Counted from the first letter of the stretch, positions 1 through 8,104 are shown. The stretch is 64,000 nt of DNA from Chryseobacterium cucumeris (GCF_001593385.1 NZ_LUVZ01000045.1:62001-126000), one strand, 5' to 3'. The notes: generated from the sequence alone by a model not told the origin. Translations and numbers: made by a program.

Positions 1-713
1 TCTACAGCTTTAATGGCAAAACTTATCTCCGGAGAACTCACCTGAATAAGATTAGCCGTATAAGCATTTCCCTCTTTTTTTACGGCAATATTATTTGCTC
101 CTGGTTCATACGTACTGAAACGTCGGTCATACCAATACAATCCGCTAATAATCGGGGCAATATTATCAGGAATGGCAAAGCCAAAAAGTAACGGATTTAA
201 GCATTCCTCTGTTTTGGTATCTCTTATTTCAAAGTGCAGGTGTGGTCCTGCGGAACCTCCGGTATTTCCACTTAAAGCAATCTGCTGTCCTTTCTCCACA
301 GGAAACTGTCCGGGCTGAAAAGTAATATCCTGTTCCCACTTTTCGTCTTTATATTGCCTCTCCTTTACGTATTCATCAAGTTGATTGAAATATTTATTCA
401 GGTGAGCATATACCGTGGTATAACCATTGGGATGAGTGATGTACACTGCATTTCCAAATCCGTACCGTTCTACTTTTATCCTGCTTACATAACCTTCTGC
501 AGCGGCAAGAACCGGCAGATTTTCCTGGCTGTTGGTTCTCAAATCCAGTCCCATGTGAAAGTGGTTGGTCCGCACAGCACCAAAATTGGCAGCGAGCTGC
601 ATGGGAATGTTTAATGGATTTCTGAAATAATTTTGAGGGTAATTATTTTGAGCTTGTACAATGCCTGTGTTGATAAAACAAACAAAAAGCATCAGGTAAT
701 AAAAGATTTTCAT
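1..713 (-). CDS. M23 family metallopeptidase, secreted (3' end off the window)
   Basis: A peptidoglycan endopeptidase-like protein read from the minus strand; only the N-terminal ~237 residues are present because the gene runs off the left edge. I chose the ATG at 713 because it opens a clear signal peptide (MKIFYYLMLFVCF, then a small-residue cleavage region ending VQAQ). The LytM/M23 domain follows at once: the zinc ligands are the His and Asp of HFHMGLD (about residue 55) and the second His pair in GPHLHFE (about residue 155), with the usual GNTGGSAG before it. A further C-terminal region continues out of view. Members cleave peptide cross-links of murein in the periplasm, or act as catalytically active cell-wall remodelling factors. 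With both zinc motifs intact it should be active. Substrate is not readable. Confidence 0.88.
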   Translation of the reverse strand, partial: MKIFYYLMLFVCFINTGIVQAQNNYPQNYFRNPLNIPMQLAANFGAVRTNHFHMGLDLRTNSQENLPVLAAAEGYVSRIKVERYGFGNAVYITHPNGYTTVYAHLNKYFNQLDEYVKERQYKDEKWEQDITFQPGQFPVEKGQQIALSGNTGGSAGPHLHFEIRDTKTEECLNPLLFGFAIPDNIAPIISGLYWYDRRFSTYEPGANNIAVKKEGNAYTANLIQVSSPEISFAIKAV

Positions 714-898
714 ACAGCATTTGGGTTTAGTAGGTCTACTTAAATGTACAAAATTTCTGCCAATCAGTGCTTCGTACTCTAGCCAATCTTCGAATCAATT
801 TTGTTTTTCACACCCCATATTTCCCCTGCTGAGTGAAACGTCTTTGCGATCGATCTTACATTATCCATACATCTTTGTGAACTTTGCGTTACCATTAA

Positions 899-962
899 GT
901 TTTGGCTAAAGCCATAAATAAACTTTATTATTCAAGTGAGCTAAAGTCCACTTCTATTGAAT
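899..962. repeat. Dispersed palindromic repeat, copy A
   Basis: Begins GTTTTGGCTAAAGCC and continues after a variable spacer with GAGCTAAAGTCCACTTCTAT. The same two blocks in the same order occur at 6914-6984 (copy B). The first block carries the GGCT-AA-AGCC palindrome. The second block is a decayed version of the GGGCT-GA-AGCCC palindrome seen in copy B. Both copies are intergenic, which fits a REP-like or MITE-like family. Confidence 0.65.
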
Positions 963-1120
963 ATACTGCATAAAATCTCACATAAAAGTTGTCAGAAAAA
1001 ATTCATTTATTCACTATTCACCATCCACTTTCCCCCACTTTCTTTATTATATTTCTGAAATTGAACTTTTTAATAGAAATTACCTAAATAAAACATATAT
1101 TATAAACCGACAAATTTTAG

Positions 1121-1128
1121 TAAATTTG
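1121..1128 (+). promoter_or_regulatory. Probable -7 box of the ileS promoter
   Basis: TAAATTTG matches the TANNTTTG -7 consensus of Bacteroidota primary-sigma promoters and lies 37 bp before the ileS start. I see no good TTTG at the -33 position, so this is a partial match. Confidence 0.4.
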
Positions 1129-1164
1129 CAGACTTAATTAATCAACGATATTGAGATATTTACA

Positions 1165-4100
1165 ATGAGCCAATTTAAAGAATACAAAAACCTCAACCTT
1201 ATTGACGTAGCAGAGAATGTAGCGGAATTTTGGAAACAAAATAAAACCTTCAATAAGAGTGTTGAGATTCGTCAGGGAAATCCTGAGTTTGTTTTTTATG
1301 AAGGTCCGCCTTCAGCAAACGGTATGCCTGGAATTCACCACGTAATGGCAAGAGCATTGAAAGATATTTTCTGCCGTTACCAGACTCAGAACGGAAAGCA
1401 GGTTTTCCGTAAAGCAGGCTGGGATACGCATGGTCTTCCTGTGGAACTGGGTGTAGAAAAAGAGTTAGGAATCACGAAAGAAGATATTGGCAAAAAAATC
1501 TCTATTGAAGACTATAACAAAGCTTGTCGTGAAGCCGTGATGCGTTATACCGATGTTTGGAATAACCTTACGGAAAAAATCGGATATTGGGTAGACCTTG
1601 ATGATCCGTACATCACGTACAAGTCAAAATATATGGAAACCGTTTGGTGGTTGTTGAAGCAGTTGTATAGCAAAGATTTGTTGTACAAAGGCTACACTAT
1701 CCAGCCTTACTCTCCAAAAGCAGGAACAGGACTTTCTTCTCACGAGCTGAATCAGCCCGGAACCTATCGTGATGTTTCGGACACAACGGTTGTGGCTCAG
1801 TTTAAAGTAAAGAAAGACTCTTCAGCATTGTTCAATGATGTTGACGGAGATGTTCATATCCTTGCATGGACGACCACCCCGTGGACACTTCCATCCAATA
1901 CGGCTCTTACCGTAGGGAGAGATATTGAATATGTTTTAGTTAAAACTTTCAATCAATATACATTTGAACCTGTAACAGTGGTTTTATCCAGCGTTCTTTT
2001 ACCTAAAGTTTTCGGTAAAAAATACGCAGAAGGTACAGATGAAGATTTTGCCAACTATACTCCGGAAACGAAAGTAATCCCTTTTAGAATACTAAAAGAA
2101 TTTACAGGAGAAAAACTTATTGATACAAGATATGAGCAATTAGTTCCGTGGTTTACACCTAATGACAACCCTGAGAATGCATTCAGAGTGATTCTTGGTG
2201 ACTTCGTAACCACAGAAGATGGTACAGGTATCGTTCACACAGCACCTACTTTTGGTGCGGATGATGCGAGAGTTGCTAAAATGGCTCAGCCTGAGGTTCC
2301 ACCGATGTTGGTAAAAGATGAAAATGAAAATCTTGTACCATTGGTAGATTTACAGGGTAAATTCATCAAAGGAGATAATGTTCCTGCGGTATTCTCCGGA
2401 ACTTATATCAAAAACGAATATTACGACGAAGGAACTGCTCCTGAGAAATCATGGGATGTGGAACTTGCCATCCTGTTGAAAACAGAAAACAAAGCCTTCA
2501 AAGTAGAGAAATATGTCCACTCCTATCCACACTGCTGGAGAACAGATAAGCCGGTATTGTATTACCCGTTGGATTCATGGTTTGTGAAAATGACTGCTGT
2601 AAAAGACAGACTGGTTAATTTAAACAAAGACATCAACTGGAAGCCAAAAGCTACGGGTGAAGGACGTTTTGCCAACTGGCTGGAAAATGTAAACGACTGG
2701 AACCTATCCCGTTCAAGATATTGGGGTATTCCGTTGCCGATCTGGAGAACAGATGACCTGAAGGAAGAAAAGATCATTGGTTCTGTAGAAGAGTTATACA
2801 ACGAAATTGAGAAATCAATTGCAGCAGGACTGATGACTGAAAACCCGTTCAAAGGTTTCATCATCGGAAATATGGCAGAGTCTAACTATGAACTTGTGGA
2901 TCTTCACAAAAACGTGGTTGACAAAGTGGTATTGGTTTCTGATTCAGGAAAAGCAATGAAACGTGAAAGCGACCTGATCGACGTTTGGTTCGATTCAGGG
3001 TCTATGCCTTATGCCCAGTTGCATTATCCTTTTGAGAATAAAGAATTAATCGACAATAATAAAGCATTCCCGGCTGATTTTATCGCAGAAGGTGTTGACC
3101 AGACGCGTGGATGGTTCTATACGCTTCACGCTATCGGAACTGCTGTGTTTGATTCAGTTGCTTATAAAAATGTAATGAGTAACGGTCTTGTTCTGGACAA
3201 GAACGGGCAGAAGATGTCAAAACGTTTAGGAAATGCCGTAGATCCGTTCGAAACACTTGCTGTATACGGACCGGATGCTACGCGCTGGTATATGATCTCC
3301 AATGCCAACCCATGGGAAAACCTGAAGTTTGACATCGAAGGAATCGACGAAGTAAGAAGAAAGTTCTTCGGAACCCTTTACAATACCTATTCATTCTTTG
3401 CTTTGTATGCGAATGTAGATGGCTTTAACTATTCAGAAAAAGAAGTGGAAAACCGTCCGGAAATCGACAGATGGATCCTTTCTGAGCTTAATCTTCTGAT
3501 CAAAGAGGTGAAAGCATTCTATGAAGATTATGAGCCGACAAGAGTAGCAAGAGCGATCAGTACTTTTGTGAACGATAACCTGAGTAACTGGTATGTAAGA
3601 TTATGCAGAAGACGTTTCTGGAAAGGAGACTATTCTGATGACAAAATCTCCGCTTACCAAACTCTATACACGTGTCTTGAAGTAGTAGCAAAATTATCCG
3701 CTCCTATTGCTCCGTTCTTTATGGATCAGTTATATCAGGACCTGAATAAGGTAACAGGTAAAGAAAACTGTGAATCTGTACACTTAACAGACTTCCCGGT
3801 AGCAGATGAAAGTTTAATCGATCAGGATCTGGTTGAAAAGACTCATCTGGCACAGAACATTACAAGTATGGTTTTCTCATTGAGAAAGAAAGAAAATGTA
3901 AAAGTTCGTCAGCCTTTACAAAAAGTATTGGTTCCTGTACTGGATGCTAAAACAGAAGAACAGATTCTTGCGGTTGCAGATCTGATCAAGCAGGAAGTGA
4001 ACGTGAAAGAATTACAGTTAATTAATGCTGAAGAAGCATCCCATTTAATTGTAAAACAGATAAAACCGAACTTCAAAGCACTTGGTCCTAAATTAGGAAA

Positions 4101-4560
4101 AGATATGAAGGTGGTAGGTGCAGAGATTAGCAACCTTACAGCAGAACAGATTTCCACACTTGAAAAAGAAGGGAAAACAGACGTTCAGGGATATGAGATC
4201 ACTCTTGATGATGTGGAAATTTCTACAAAAGATATCCCGGGATGGACAGTAACTTCTGATGGAAAAACAACTGTGGCATTAGATTTGACGTTAACCGATG
4301 AGTTAAAATCTGAAGGGATCGCAAGAGAATTCATCAACAGAATTCAGAACCTGCGAAAAGACAAAGACTTTGATCTGACAGACAGAATTTCAATCACATT
4401 GGAAGAAAGCTCTCCTTTCCTGAATGAGATTAAGAAAAATGAAGAATATATTTCTTCCGAAGTCTTGTCAAATAAAATAGAAATTGTATCTTCACTTTTA
4501 AATTTTAACGAAATCGAAATAGATGAGGTTAATTTTAAGATAAATGTTGAAAAAAATTAA
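1165..4560 (+). CDS. ileS: Isoleucyl-tRNA synthetase
   Basis: Charges tRNA(Ile) with isoleucine in the cytoplasm. At 1131 residues it is much longer than the ~940-residue E. coli enzyme and lacks its C-terminal zinc finger, so it belongs to the long, eukaryote-like IleRS class. The class I fold is clear: the first signature is around residues 50-59 (ANGMPGIHHV), where the usual HIGH reads GIHH, and the second is KMSKR at 683-687. The tryptophan-rich editing (CP1) region includes LAWTTTPWTLPSNTAL near residues 233-248. The anticodon-binding domain follows KMSKR, then a C-terminal extension rich in Lys/Glu. The start is the ATG with a promoter-like box 37 bp upstream. The long class is the one linked in the literature to intrinsic mupirocin tolerance; that is family knowledge, not something seen here. 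Confidence 0.97.
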   Translation: MSQFKEYKNLNLIDVAENVAEFWKQNKTFNKSVEIRQGNPEFVFYEGPPSANGMPGIHHVMARALKDIFCRYQTQNGKQVFRKAGWDTHGLPVELGVEKELGITKEDIGKKISIEDYNKACREAVMRYTDVWNNLTEKIGYWVDLDDPYITYKSKYMETVWWLLKQLYSKDLLYKGYTIQPYSPKAGTGLSSHELNQPGTYRDVSDTTVVAQFKVKKDSSALFNDVDGDVHILAWTTTPWTLPSNTALTVGRDIEYVLVKTFNQYTFEPVTVVLSSVLLPKVFGKKYAEGTDEDFANYTPETKVIPFRILKEFTGEKLIDTRYEQLVPWFTPNDNPENAFRVILGDFVTTEDGTGIVHTAPTFGADDARVAKMAQPEVPPMLVKDENENLVPLVDLQGKFIKGDNVPAVFSGTYIKNEYYDEGTAPEKSWDVELAILLKTENKAFKVEKYVHSYPHCWRTDKPVLYYPLDSWFVKMTAVKDRLVNLNKDINWKPKATGEGRFANWLENVNDWNLSRSRYWGIPLPIWRTDDLKEEKIIGSVEELYNEIEKSIAAGLMTENPFKGFIIGNMAESNYELVDLHKNVVDKVVLVSDSGKAMKRESDLIDVWFDSGSMPYAQLHYPFENKELIDNNKAFPADFIAEGVDQTRGWFYTLHAIGTAVFDSVAYKNVMSNGLVLDKNGQKMSKRLGNAVDPFETLAVYGPDATRWYMISNANPWENLKFDIEGIDEVRRKFFGTLYNTYSFFALYANVDGFNYSEKEVENRPEIDRWILSELNLLIKEVKAFYEDYEPTRVARAISTFVNDNLSNWYVRLCRRRFWKGDYSDDKISAYQTLYTCLEVVAKLSAPIAPFFMDQLYQDLNKVTGKENCESVHLTDFPVADESLIDQDLVEKTHLAQNITSMVFSLRKKENVKVRQPLQKVLVPVLDAKTEEQILAVADLIKQEVNVKELQLINAEEASHLIVKQIKPNFKALGPKLGKDMKVVGAEISNLTAEQISTLEKEGKTDVQGYEITLDDVEISTKDIPGWTVTSDGKTTVALDLTLTDELKSEGIAREFINRIQNLRKDKDFDLTDRISITLEESSPFLNEIKKNEEYISSEVLSNKIEIVSSLLNFNEIEIDEVNFKINVEKN

Positions 4561-4618
4561 CCTGTAGTTATTATATTTCAAATTCCATTTCATAATTTTA
4601 TTAAAAAAGAGAAAGAAT

Positions 4619-4999
4619 ATGTCAGACGAAAGAGTTAGATACAGCGATGCTGATTTACAGGAATTTAAAGCGATCATTAAAGAAAAAATAGAAAAAGCAG
4701 AAAAGGATCTTCAGCTTATCAGAGAAAGTTTTATCAATGACCAGAATAATGGTACTGATGATACTTCTCCTACTTTCAAAGCTTTTGAGGAAGGAGCAGA
4801 AACGCTAAGCAAAGAGCAGAATTCTATTTTGGCAGGAAGACAGGAAAAATTCGTGCGTGATCTTAAAAATGCTTTGATCAGAATCGAAAATAAAACGTAC
4901 GGTGTTTGCAGAGTAACAGGAAAACTGATTCCTAAGGAAAGACTTTTAGCCGTTCCTCACGCTACGCTGAGCATCGAAGCGAAAAACATGCAAAAATAA
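4619..4999 (+). CDS. DksA/TraR-family protein with a degenerate zinc finger
   Basis: A 126-residue relative of DksA/TraR, which bind RNA polymerase through its secondary channel. The N-terminal half is a predicted coiled coil (KAIIKEKIEKAEKDLQLI and following). The C-terminal part keeps the family line YGVCRVTGKLIPKERLLAVP at about residues 93-112. However, the canonical four cysteines are reduced to one: the second is Thr (CRVT), and the last pair is missing (ATLSIEAK where others have CxxC). So it should not bind zinc in the C4 manner. It sits 58 bp after ileS and before two small genes and lspA, probably in one transcript. Function in transcription control is inferred from fold only. Confidence 0.85.
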   Translation: MSDERVRYSDADLQEFKAIIKEKIEKAEKDLQLIRESFINDQNNGTDDTSPTFKAFEEGAETLSKEQNSILAGRQEKFVRDLKNALIRIENKTYGVCRVTGKLIPKERLLAVPHATLSIEAKNMQK

Positions 5000-5077
5000 C
5001 CGTAAGGTTTGTAAAATAACATTGGGTTTATATCGTATTTACGGATACTTTATAAACCTAATTTTTAATGTATACCC

Positions 5078-5329
5078 ATGAACGAATTATTAATTTTGGG
5101 AGTGATCATTGCCGTAGTTATATTATTTTTCAACAGAGAATGGATCAAAAACAGATTCTTCCCTGATCGGAAAAAAAATTATAATTATACCATTGATGAT
5201 CAATTCAATTCTGATAAACGCGAGCGGGAGAAAGAAATCGACAGACTTTTGAGTAAGATGGGCAAAAACGGAGTGAATGATCTGTCTGAGAAAGACAGGA
5301 AAAGACTTGATGAGCTGTCCAAAATGTAA
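5078..5329 (+). CDS. Small membrane-anchored protein, DUF6576-like tail
   Basis: An 83-residue protein. Residues 3-19 form one membrane helix (LLILGVIIAVVILFF), followed by a basic stretch and a charged C-terminal segment. The tail EIDRLLSKMGKNGVNDLSEK resembles the short motif found at the C-terminus of flavobacterial rhomboid proteases (DUF6576: an acidic helix, then a G-x-x-x-L-[ST]-x-x-[DE] turn). No catalytic residues are present. Function unknown; it lies in the dksA-like/lspA cluster. Confidence 0.7.
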   Translation: MNELLILGVIIAVVILFFNREWIKNRFFPDRKKNYNYTIDDQFNSDKREREKEIDRLLSKMGKNGVNDLSEKDRKRLDELSKM

Positions 5330-5345
5330 ATAATAAATATAAGAA

Positions 5346-5540
5346 ATGGAATCTATCATAGTACATCCTAAGAATTCTATGGAGCTGAGTGCACTGAAAA
5401 GCGTACTCAAAGAAATGGGCATTAAATTTGAAAAAGCACATGTTAAGAGCTCTTTCAATGGACAGAAAGTGGTCAAGAAAGCAAGCGATAATAAAAATGT
5501 AAAGCCGGCTTCAAAGCCTTCAAAACCTAAAGGACAATAA
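5346..5540 (+). CDS. Small basic protein, antitoxin-like N-terminus
   Basis: A 64-residue protein. The first 36 residues (IIVHPKNSMELSALKSVLKE and a short continuation) resemble the short N-terminal module of small flavobacterial proteins often labelled antitoxin-like. The rest is a lysine-rich, low-complexity tail (KPASKPSKPKGQ). No toxin gene is next to it. Its stop overlaps the lspA start by one base (TAATG), so the two are translationally coupled. Function not known. Confidence 0.7.
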   Translation: MESIIVHPKNSMELSALKSVLKEMGIKFEKAHVKSSFNGQKVVKKASDNKNVKPASKPSKPKGQ

Positions 5541-6181
5541 TGAAAAAGATCTTAGCAATAACACTTTTAGTGTTATTCATTGACCAGGCTTCAAAAATTT
5601 ATATCAAAACCCATTTTGAACTGAATGAGAGCATTCCTGTTATCAATGGTTTCTTTAACAAAACTTTTGTGGAAAATCCCGGAATGGCCTATGGATTTCA
5701 TTTCGGAGGAATTATCGGGAAATATTTTCTGGTTATCCTCAGAGTTTTCCTGATCGGAGGGATGATCTATATGTTCAAAAAATGGTTGAAAGAAGGAGCT
5801 TCTAATTATCTTTTAGTTCCCATGGCGATCATTTTTGCAGGCGCTATCGGAAATCTTATTGACGGAATGTTCTATGGAATGATCTTCGACAGCGGAACAG
5901 TTTATGACGCCAGCACTGACCGATGGATTGGCTATGGCGGAATTTCCAAACTTGTTCCTTTCGGACACGGATATTCCACATTTATGAAAGGATGTGTAGT
6001 GGATATGCTTCATTTCCCGGTGGTAGACTGGTACGTTCCTGAAAGCTGGCCTTTGATAGGAGGAAAACATATTGAGTTCTTTAAATATATTTTCAATGTT
6101 GCTGATTCTGCGATCACAGTAGGTGCTGCATTCTTATTAATATTCAGAAAAAAAGCTTTCCCGAACGGTCTGGAGTTTTAA
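5540..6181 (+). CDS. lspA: Lipoprotein signal peptidase (signal peptidase II)
   Basis: Inner-membrane aspartic protease that removes signal peptides from prolipoproteins after diacylglyceryl transfer. At 213 residues it is longer than the usual 160-170. Four membrane helices are visible. Family motifs: FIDQASKI (residues 14-20), VENPGMAYGF (44-53), GAIGNLIDG (101-109, Gly where most have Arg), VVDMLHFP (153-160) and FNVADSAI (185-192). By family alignment the catalytic aspartates are Asp155 and Asp189. The extra length is an insertion of about 30 residues between GNLIDG and VVDML, which includes GMIFDSGTVYDASTDRWIGY and would sit on the periplasmic side. The substrates are abundant here: several lipoproteins are encoded in this window. 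Confidence 0.95.
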   Translation: MKKILAITLLVLFIDQASKIYIKTHFELNESIPVINGFFNKTFVENPGMAYGFHFGGIIGKYFLVILRVFLIGGMIYMFKKWLKEGASNYLLVPMAIIFAGAIGNLIDGMFYGMIFDSGTVYDASTDRWIGYGGISKLVPFGHGYSTFMKGCVVDMLHFPVVDWYVPESWPLIGGKHIEFFKYIFNVADSAITVGAAFLLIFRKKAFPNGLEF

Positions 6182-6196
6182 AAGATATATTTTCGG

Positions 6197-6841
6197 ATGA
6201 AAAAAATAATCAAAAATATTTTTAAATTTTTCCTGCTTCTTTTCGTTGCAGGAATTATTTTTATTGCCTGGGCAAATTACAGCATCAAAAGGGACAGCGC
6301 ACCATTTCTTTCCTACAATACTGCTGATGTACCACAAGTAAAAACCGCATTATTACTGGGAACCGGAAAACTTCTGAGCAATGGAACTCCAAATGCTTAT
6401 TTCTATAACAGAATTAAGGCTGCAAGTGATTTATACAAAAGCGGGAAAATACAATACATCATCGTTAGTGGTGATAACAGCACCAAGGATTATAACGAAC
6501 CTGAAGATATGCAGCTGGCATTGATGCAGGAAGGAATTCCACAGGATAAAATTATTTTAGACCATGCCGGATTCAGGACGCTGGATTCCGTGGTAAGAGC
6601 AAAGGATATTTTCAGCCAGACAAAACTGATCATTATCTCTCAGAAGTTTCACAATGAAAGGGCCGTTTTCCTGGCCAGAAAAAATGGTATGGAAGCCTTT
6701 GGATACAATGCAGCGGATGTGAATAAGTATGCAGGTTTAAAGACCAATTTAAGAGAGTATTTTGCAAAAGCTAAAGCCTATTGGGATCTTCTTTTTGGTG
6801 TGGAACCGAAATTTGGAGGAGAAAAAATTGTGATTCCTTAA
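6197..6841 (+). CDS. sanA: SanA/YdcF-like membrane protein (DUF218)
   Basis: A 214-residue protein with one N-terminal membrane helix (residues 10-26) and a DUF218 domain facing the periplasm. It matches the SanA line of the family closely: TALLLGTGK near residue 50, YNRIKAASDLYKSGKI, VSGDNSTKDYNEP (about 95-107), LDHAGFRTLDSVVRA (about 121-135) and IISQKFHNERA. In enterobacteria SanA contributes to envelope exclusion of vancomycin and of hydrophobic or detergent compounds; its reaction is unknown. It starts 15 bp after lspA and is probably the last gene of that transcript. Confidence 0.88.
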   Translation: MKKIIKNIFKFFLLLFVAGIIFIAWANYSIKRDSAPFLSYNTADVPQVKTALLLGTGKLLSNGTPNAYFYNRIKAASDLYKSGKIQYIIVSGDNSTKDYNEPEDMQLALMQEGIPQDKIILDHAGFRTLDSVVRAKDIFSQTKLIIISQKFHNERAVFLARKNGMEAFGYNAADVNKYAGLKTNLREYFAKAKAYWDLLFGVEPKFGGEKIVIP

Positions 6842-6849
6842 TATTTTTC

Positions 6850-6880
6850 CCACGGATTGCACAGATTTTCACGGATGATG
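6850..6880. repeat. Short direct repeats of CAC(G/A)GAT
   Basis: Directly after sanA, CACGGAT, CACAGAT and CACGGAT occur at ~10-bp spacing. A similar 'cGTAGATTTTACAGAT' wording is seen at 20363-20378. This looks like a family of intergenic filler repeats rather than a coding or terminator structure. Confidence 0.4.
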
Positions 6881-6913
6881 CGTAAAGAGATATAGATTAT
6901 TGAAGGTTGATAC

Positions 6914-6984
6914 GTTTTGGCTAAAGCCAATGGATAGATGTTGAATTTTAAGCTGGCTGGGCTGAAGCCCACCCCTATTGAATT
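6914..6984. repeat. Dispersed palindromic repeat, copy B
   Basis: Shares GTTTTGGCTAAAGCC exactly with copy A (899-913). After a spacer it has GGGCTGAAGCCCACCCCTAT, related to the second block of copy A and ending in the same CTATTGAAT. Two hairpins are possible: GGCT-AA-AGCC and GGGCT-GA-AGCCC. Lies between sanA and trpS. Confidence 0.7.
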
Positions 6985-6995
6985 TTAATAACAAC

Positions 6996-7050
6996 ATCTT
7001 TTATCTTTTATCTTTTATCTTTTATCTTTTATCTTTTACCTTTTATCTTT
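6996..7050 (+). repeat. Heptamer tandem repeat (ATCTTTT)8
   Basis: Seven full units of ATCTTTT, one of them varied to ACCTTTT, and a partial eighth ending TTTC. The final TTTC is 20 bp before the TAAATTTG box of the trpS promoter, so the tract runs into the probable -33 element. Such tracts can change length by replication slippage. Confidence 0.8.
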
Positions 7051-7079
7051 CGTTATTCCCGTCAAACCTCGTAAATTTG
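7048..7079 (+). promoter_or_regulatory. Probable trpS promoter
   Basis: TTTC (7048-7051), a 20-bp spacer, then TAAATTTG (7072-7079). This is one base from the Bacteroidota consensus TTTG-N17..23-TANNTTTG. It sits 35 bp before the trpS ATG. Confidence 0.6.
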
Positions 7080-7114
7080 CTATTCATTAATTTTTAAATA
7101 TAAATTGTAAACAA

Positions 7115-8083
7115 ATGTCAAGAATTCTTACCGGCATTCAAGCCACCGGAACACCCCATCTTGGAAATTTATTAGGGGCCATTATTCCTGCTATTGAGTT
7201 ATCCAAACAGGAAGGAAATGAATCATTTTTATTTATTGCGAATCTTCATACGCTTACACAGATTAAGGATGCGCAGACTTTAAGACAAAATACCTACGAG
7301 ATTGCTGCGGCTTGGCTTGCTTGTGGATTGGATACTGAAAAAACATATTTCTACAGACAAAGTGATATCGCTGAAACCTGTGAACTTTCTTGGCATTTAT
7401 CATGTTTTTTCCCATACCAAAGATTAACATTAGCCCATTCATTTAAGGATAAAGCTGACAGACTTCAGGATGTAAATGCCGGTCTGTTTACCTACCCTAT
7501 TCTGATGGCTGCAGATATTTTACTGTATGATGCTGAAATTGTACCTGTAGGAAAAGATCAGCTTCAGCACCTGGAATTTGCAAGAGATGTAGCTTCAAGA
7601 TTCAACAACCAGATGGGTGAAATTCTTGTTCTTCCACAATCTGAACTTCAGGAGGACACTAAATATGTTCCCGGGACAGACGGACAGAAAATGTCAAAAT
7701 CAAGAGGAAATATCATCAACATTTTCTTACCTGAAAAGGAGTTGAAGAAACAGGTGATGAGCATTGAATCAGATTCCAAGTCTTTAGAGGAACCTAAGGA
7801 TCCTGAAACGGATAAAACATTCCAGATTTATCAGCTGATTGCTACGCCTGAACAGACTGAAGCATTAAGAGCAAAATATCTTGCCGGAAACTTCGGATAC
7901 GGACATGCTAAGAAAGAATTGCTGGATCTTATCCTGGTACGTTTTGAGAAAGAAAGAGAAACGTTCACTTATTACATGAATAATCTTGATGAACTTGAAG
8001 CAAAACTTCAGCAAGGAGCAGAAAAAACAAGACCTATCGCGCTGGAAACACTTAAAAGAGTAAGAACAAGTTTAGGATTTTAA
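7115..8083 (+). CDS. trpS: Tryptophanyl-tRNA synthetase
   Basis: Charges tRNA(Trp). A 322-residue class Ic synthetase of normal bacterial length. The first signature is ATGTPHLGNLLGA (residues 10-22; HLGN in place of HIGH) and the second is GQKMSKSRGN (about 190-199). The substrate-pocket line PILMAADILLYDAEIVPVGK is intact at about residues 127-146. It stands alone between its own promoter and a bidirectional terminator. The preceding heptamer tract may affect its expression. Confidence 0.97.
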   Translation: MSRILTGIQATGTPHLGNLLGAIIPAIELSKQEGNESFLFIANLHTLTQIKDAQTLRQNTYEIAAAWLACGLDTEKTYFYRQSDIAETCELSWHLSCFFPYQRLTLAHSFKDKADRLQDVNAGLFTYPILMAADILLYDAEIVPVGKDQLQHLEFARDVASRFNNQMGEILVLPQSELQEDTKYVPGTDGQKMSKSRGNIINIFLPEKELKKQVMSIESDSKSLEEPKDPETDKTFQIYQLIATPEQTEALRAKYLAGNFGYGHAKKELLDLILVRFEKERETFTYYMNNLDELEAKLQQGAEKTRPIALETLKRVRTSLGF

Positions 8084-8104
8084 TCCTGAGTTTTAAACAT
8101 AAGA

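Larger units (their letters stand above)
714..1164. other. 450-bp intergenic region with a dispersed repeat and the ileS leader
   Basis: No convincing gene. The only open frame on the plus strand (721-909) has no family resemblance and no supporting start context. The region holds one copy of a two-palindrome repeat (899-962) and, at 1121-1128, TAAATTTG, a match to the Bacteroidota -7 box, which probably starts the ileS transcript. The remainder is AT-rich. Confidence 0.6.

Noticed and set aside
354-909. Plus-strand open frames at 354-614 and 721-909
   Set aside because: The first lies inside the M23 peptidase gene on the other strand; the second has no family resemblance and covers the dispersed repeat.
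6996-7050. Short repeats as a CRISPR array
   Set aside because: Units are 7 bp and directly joined without spacers; it is a simple tandem tract.
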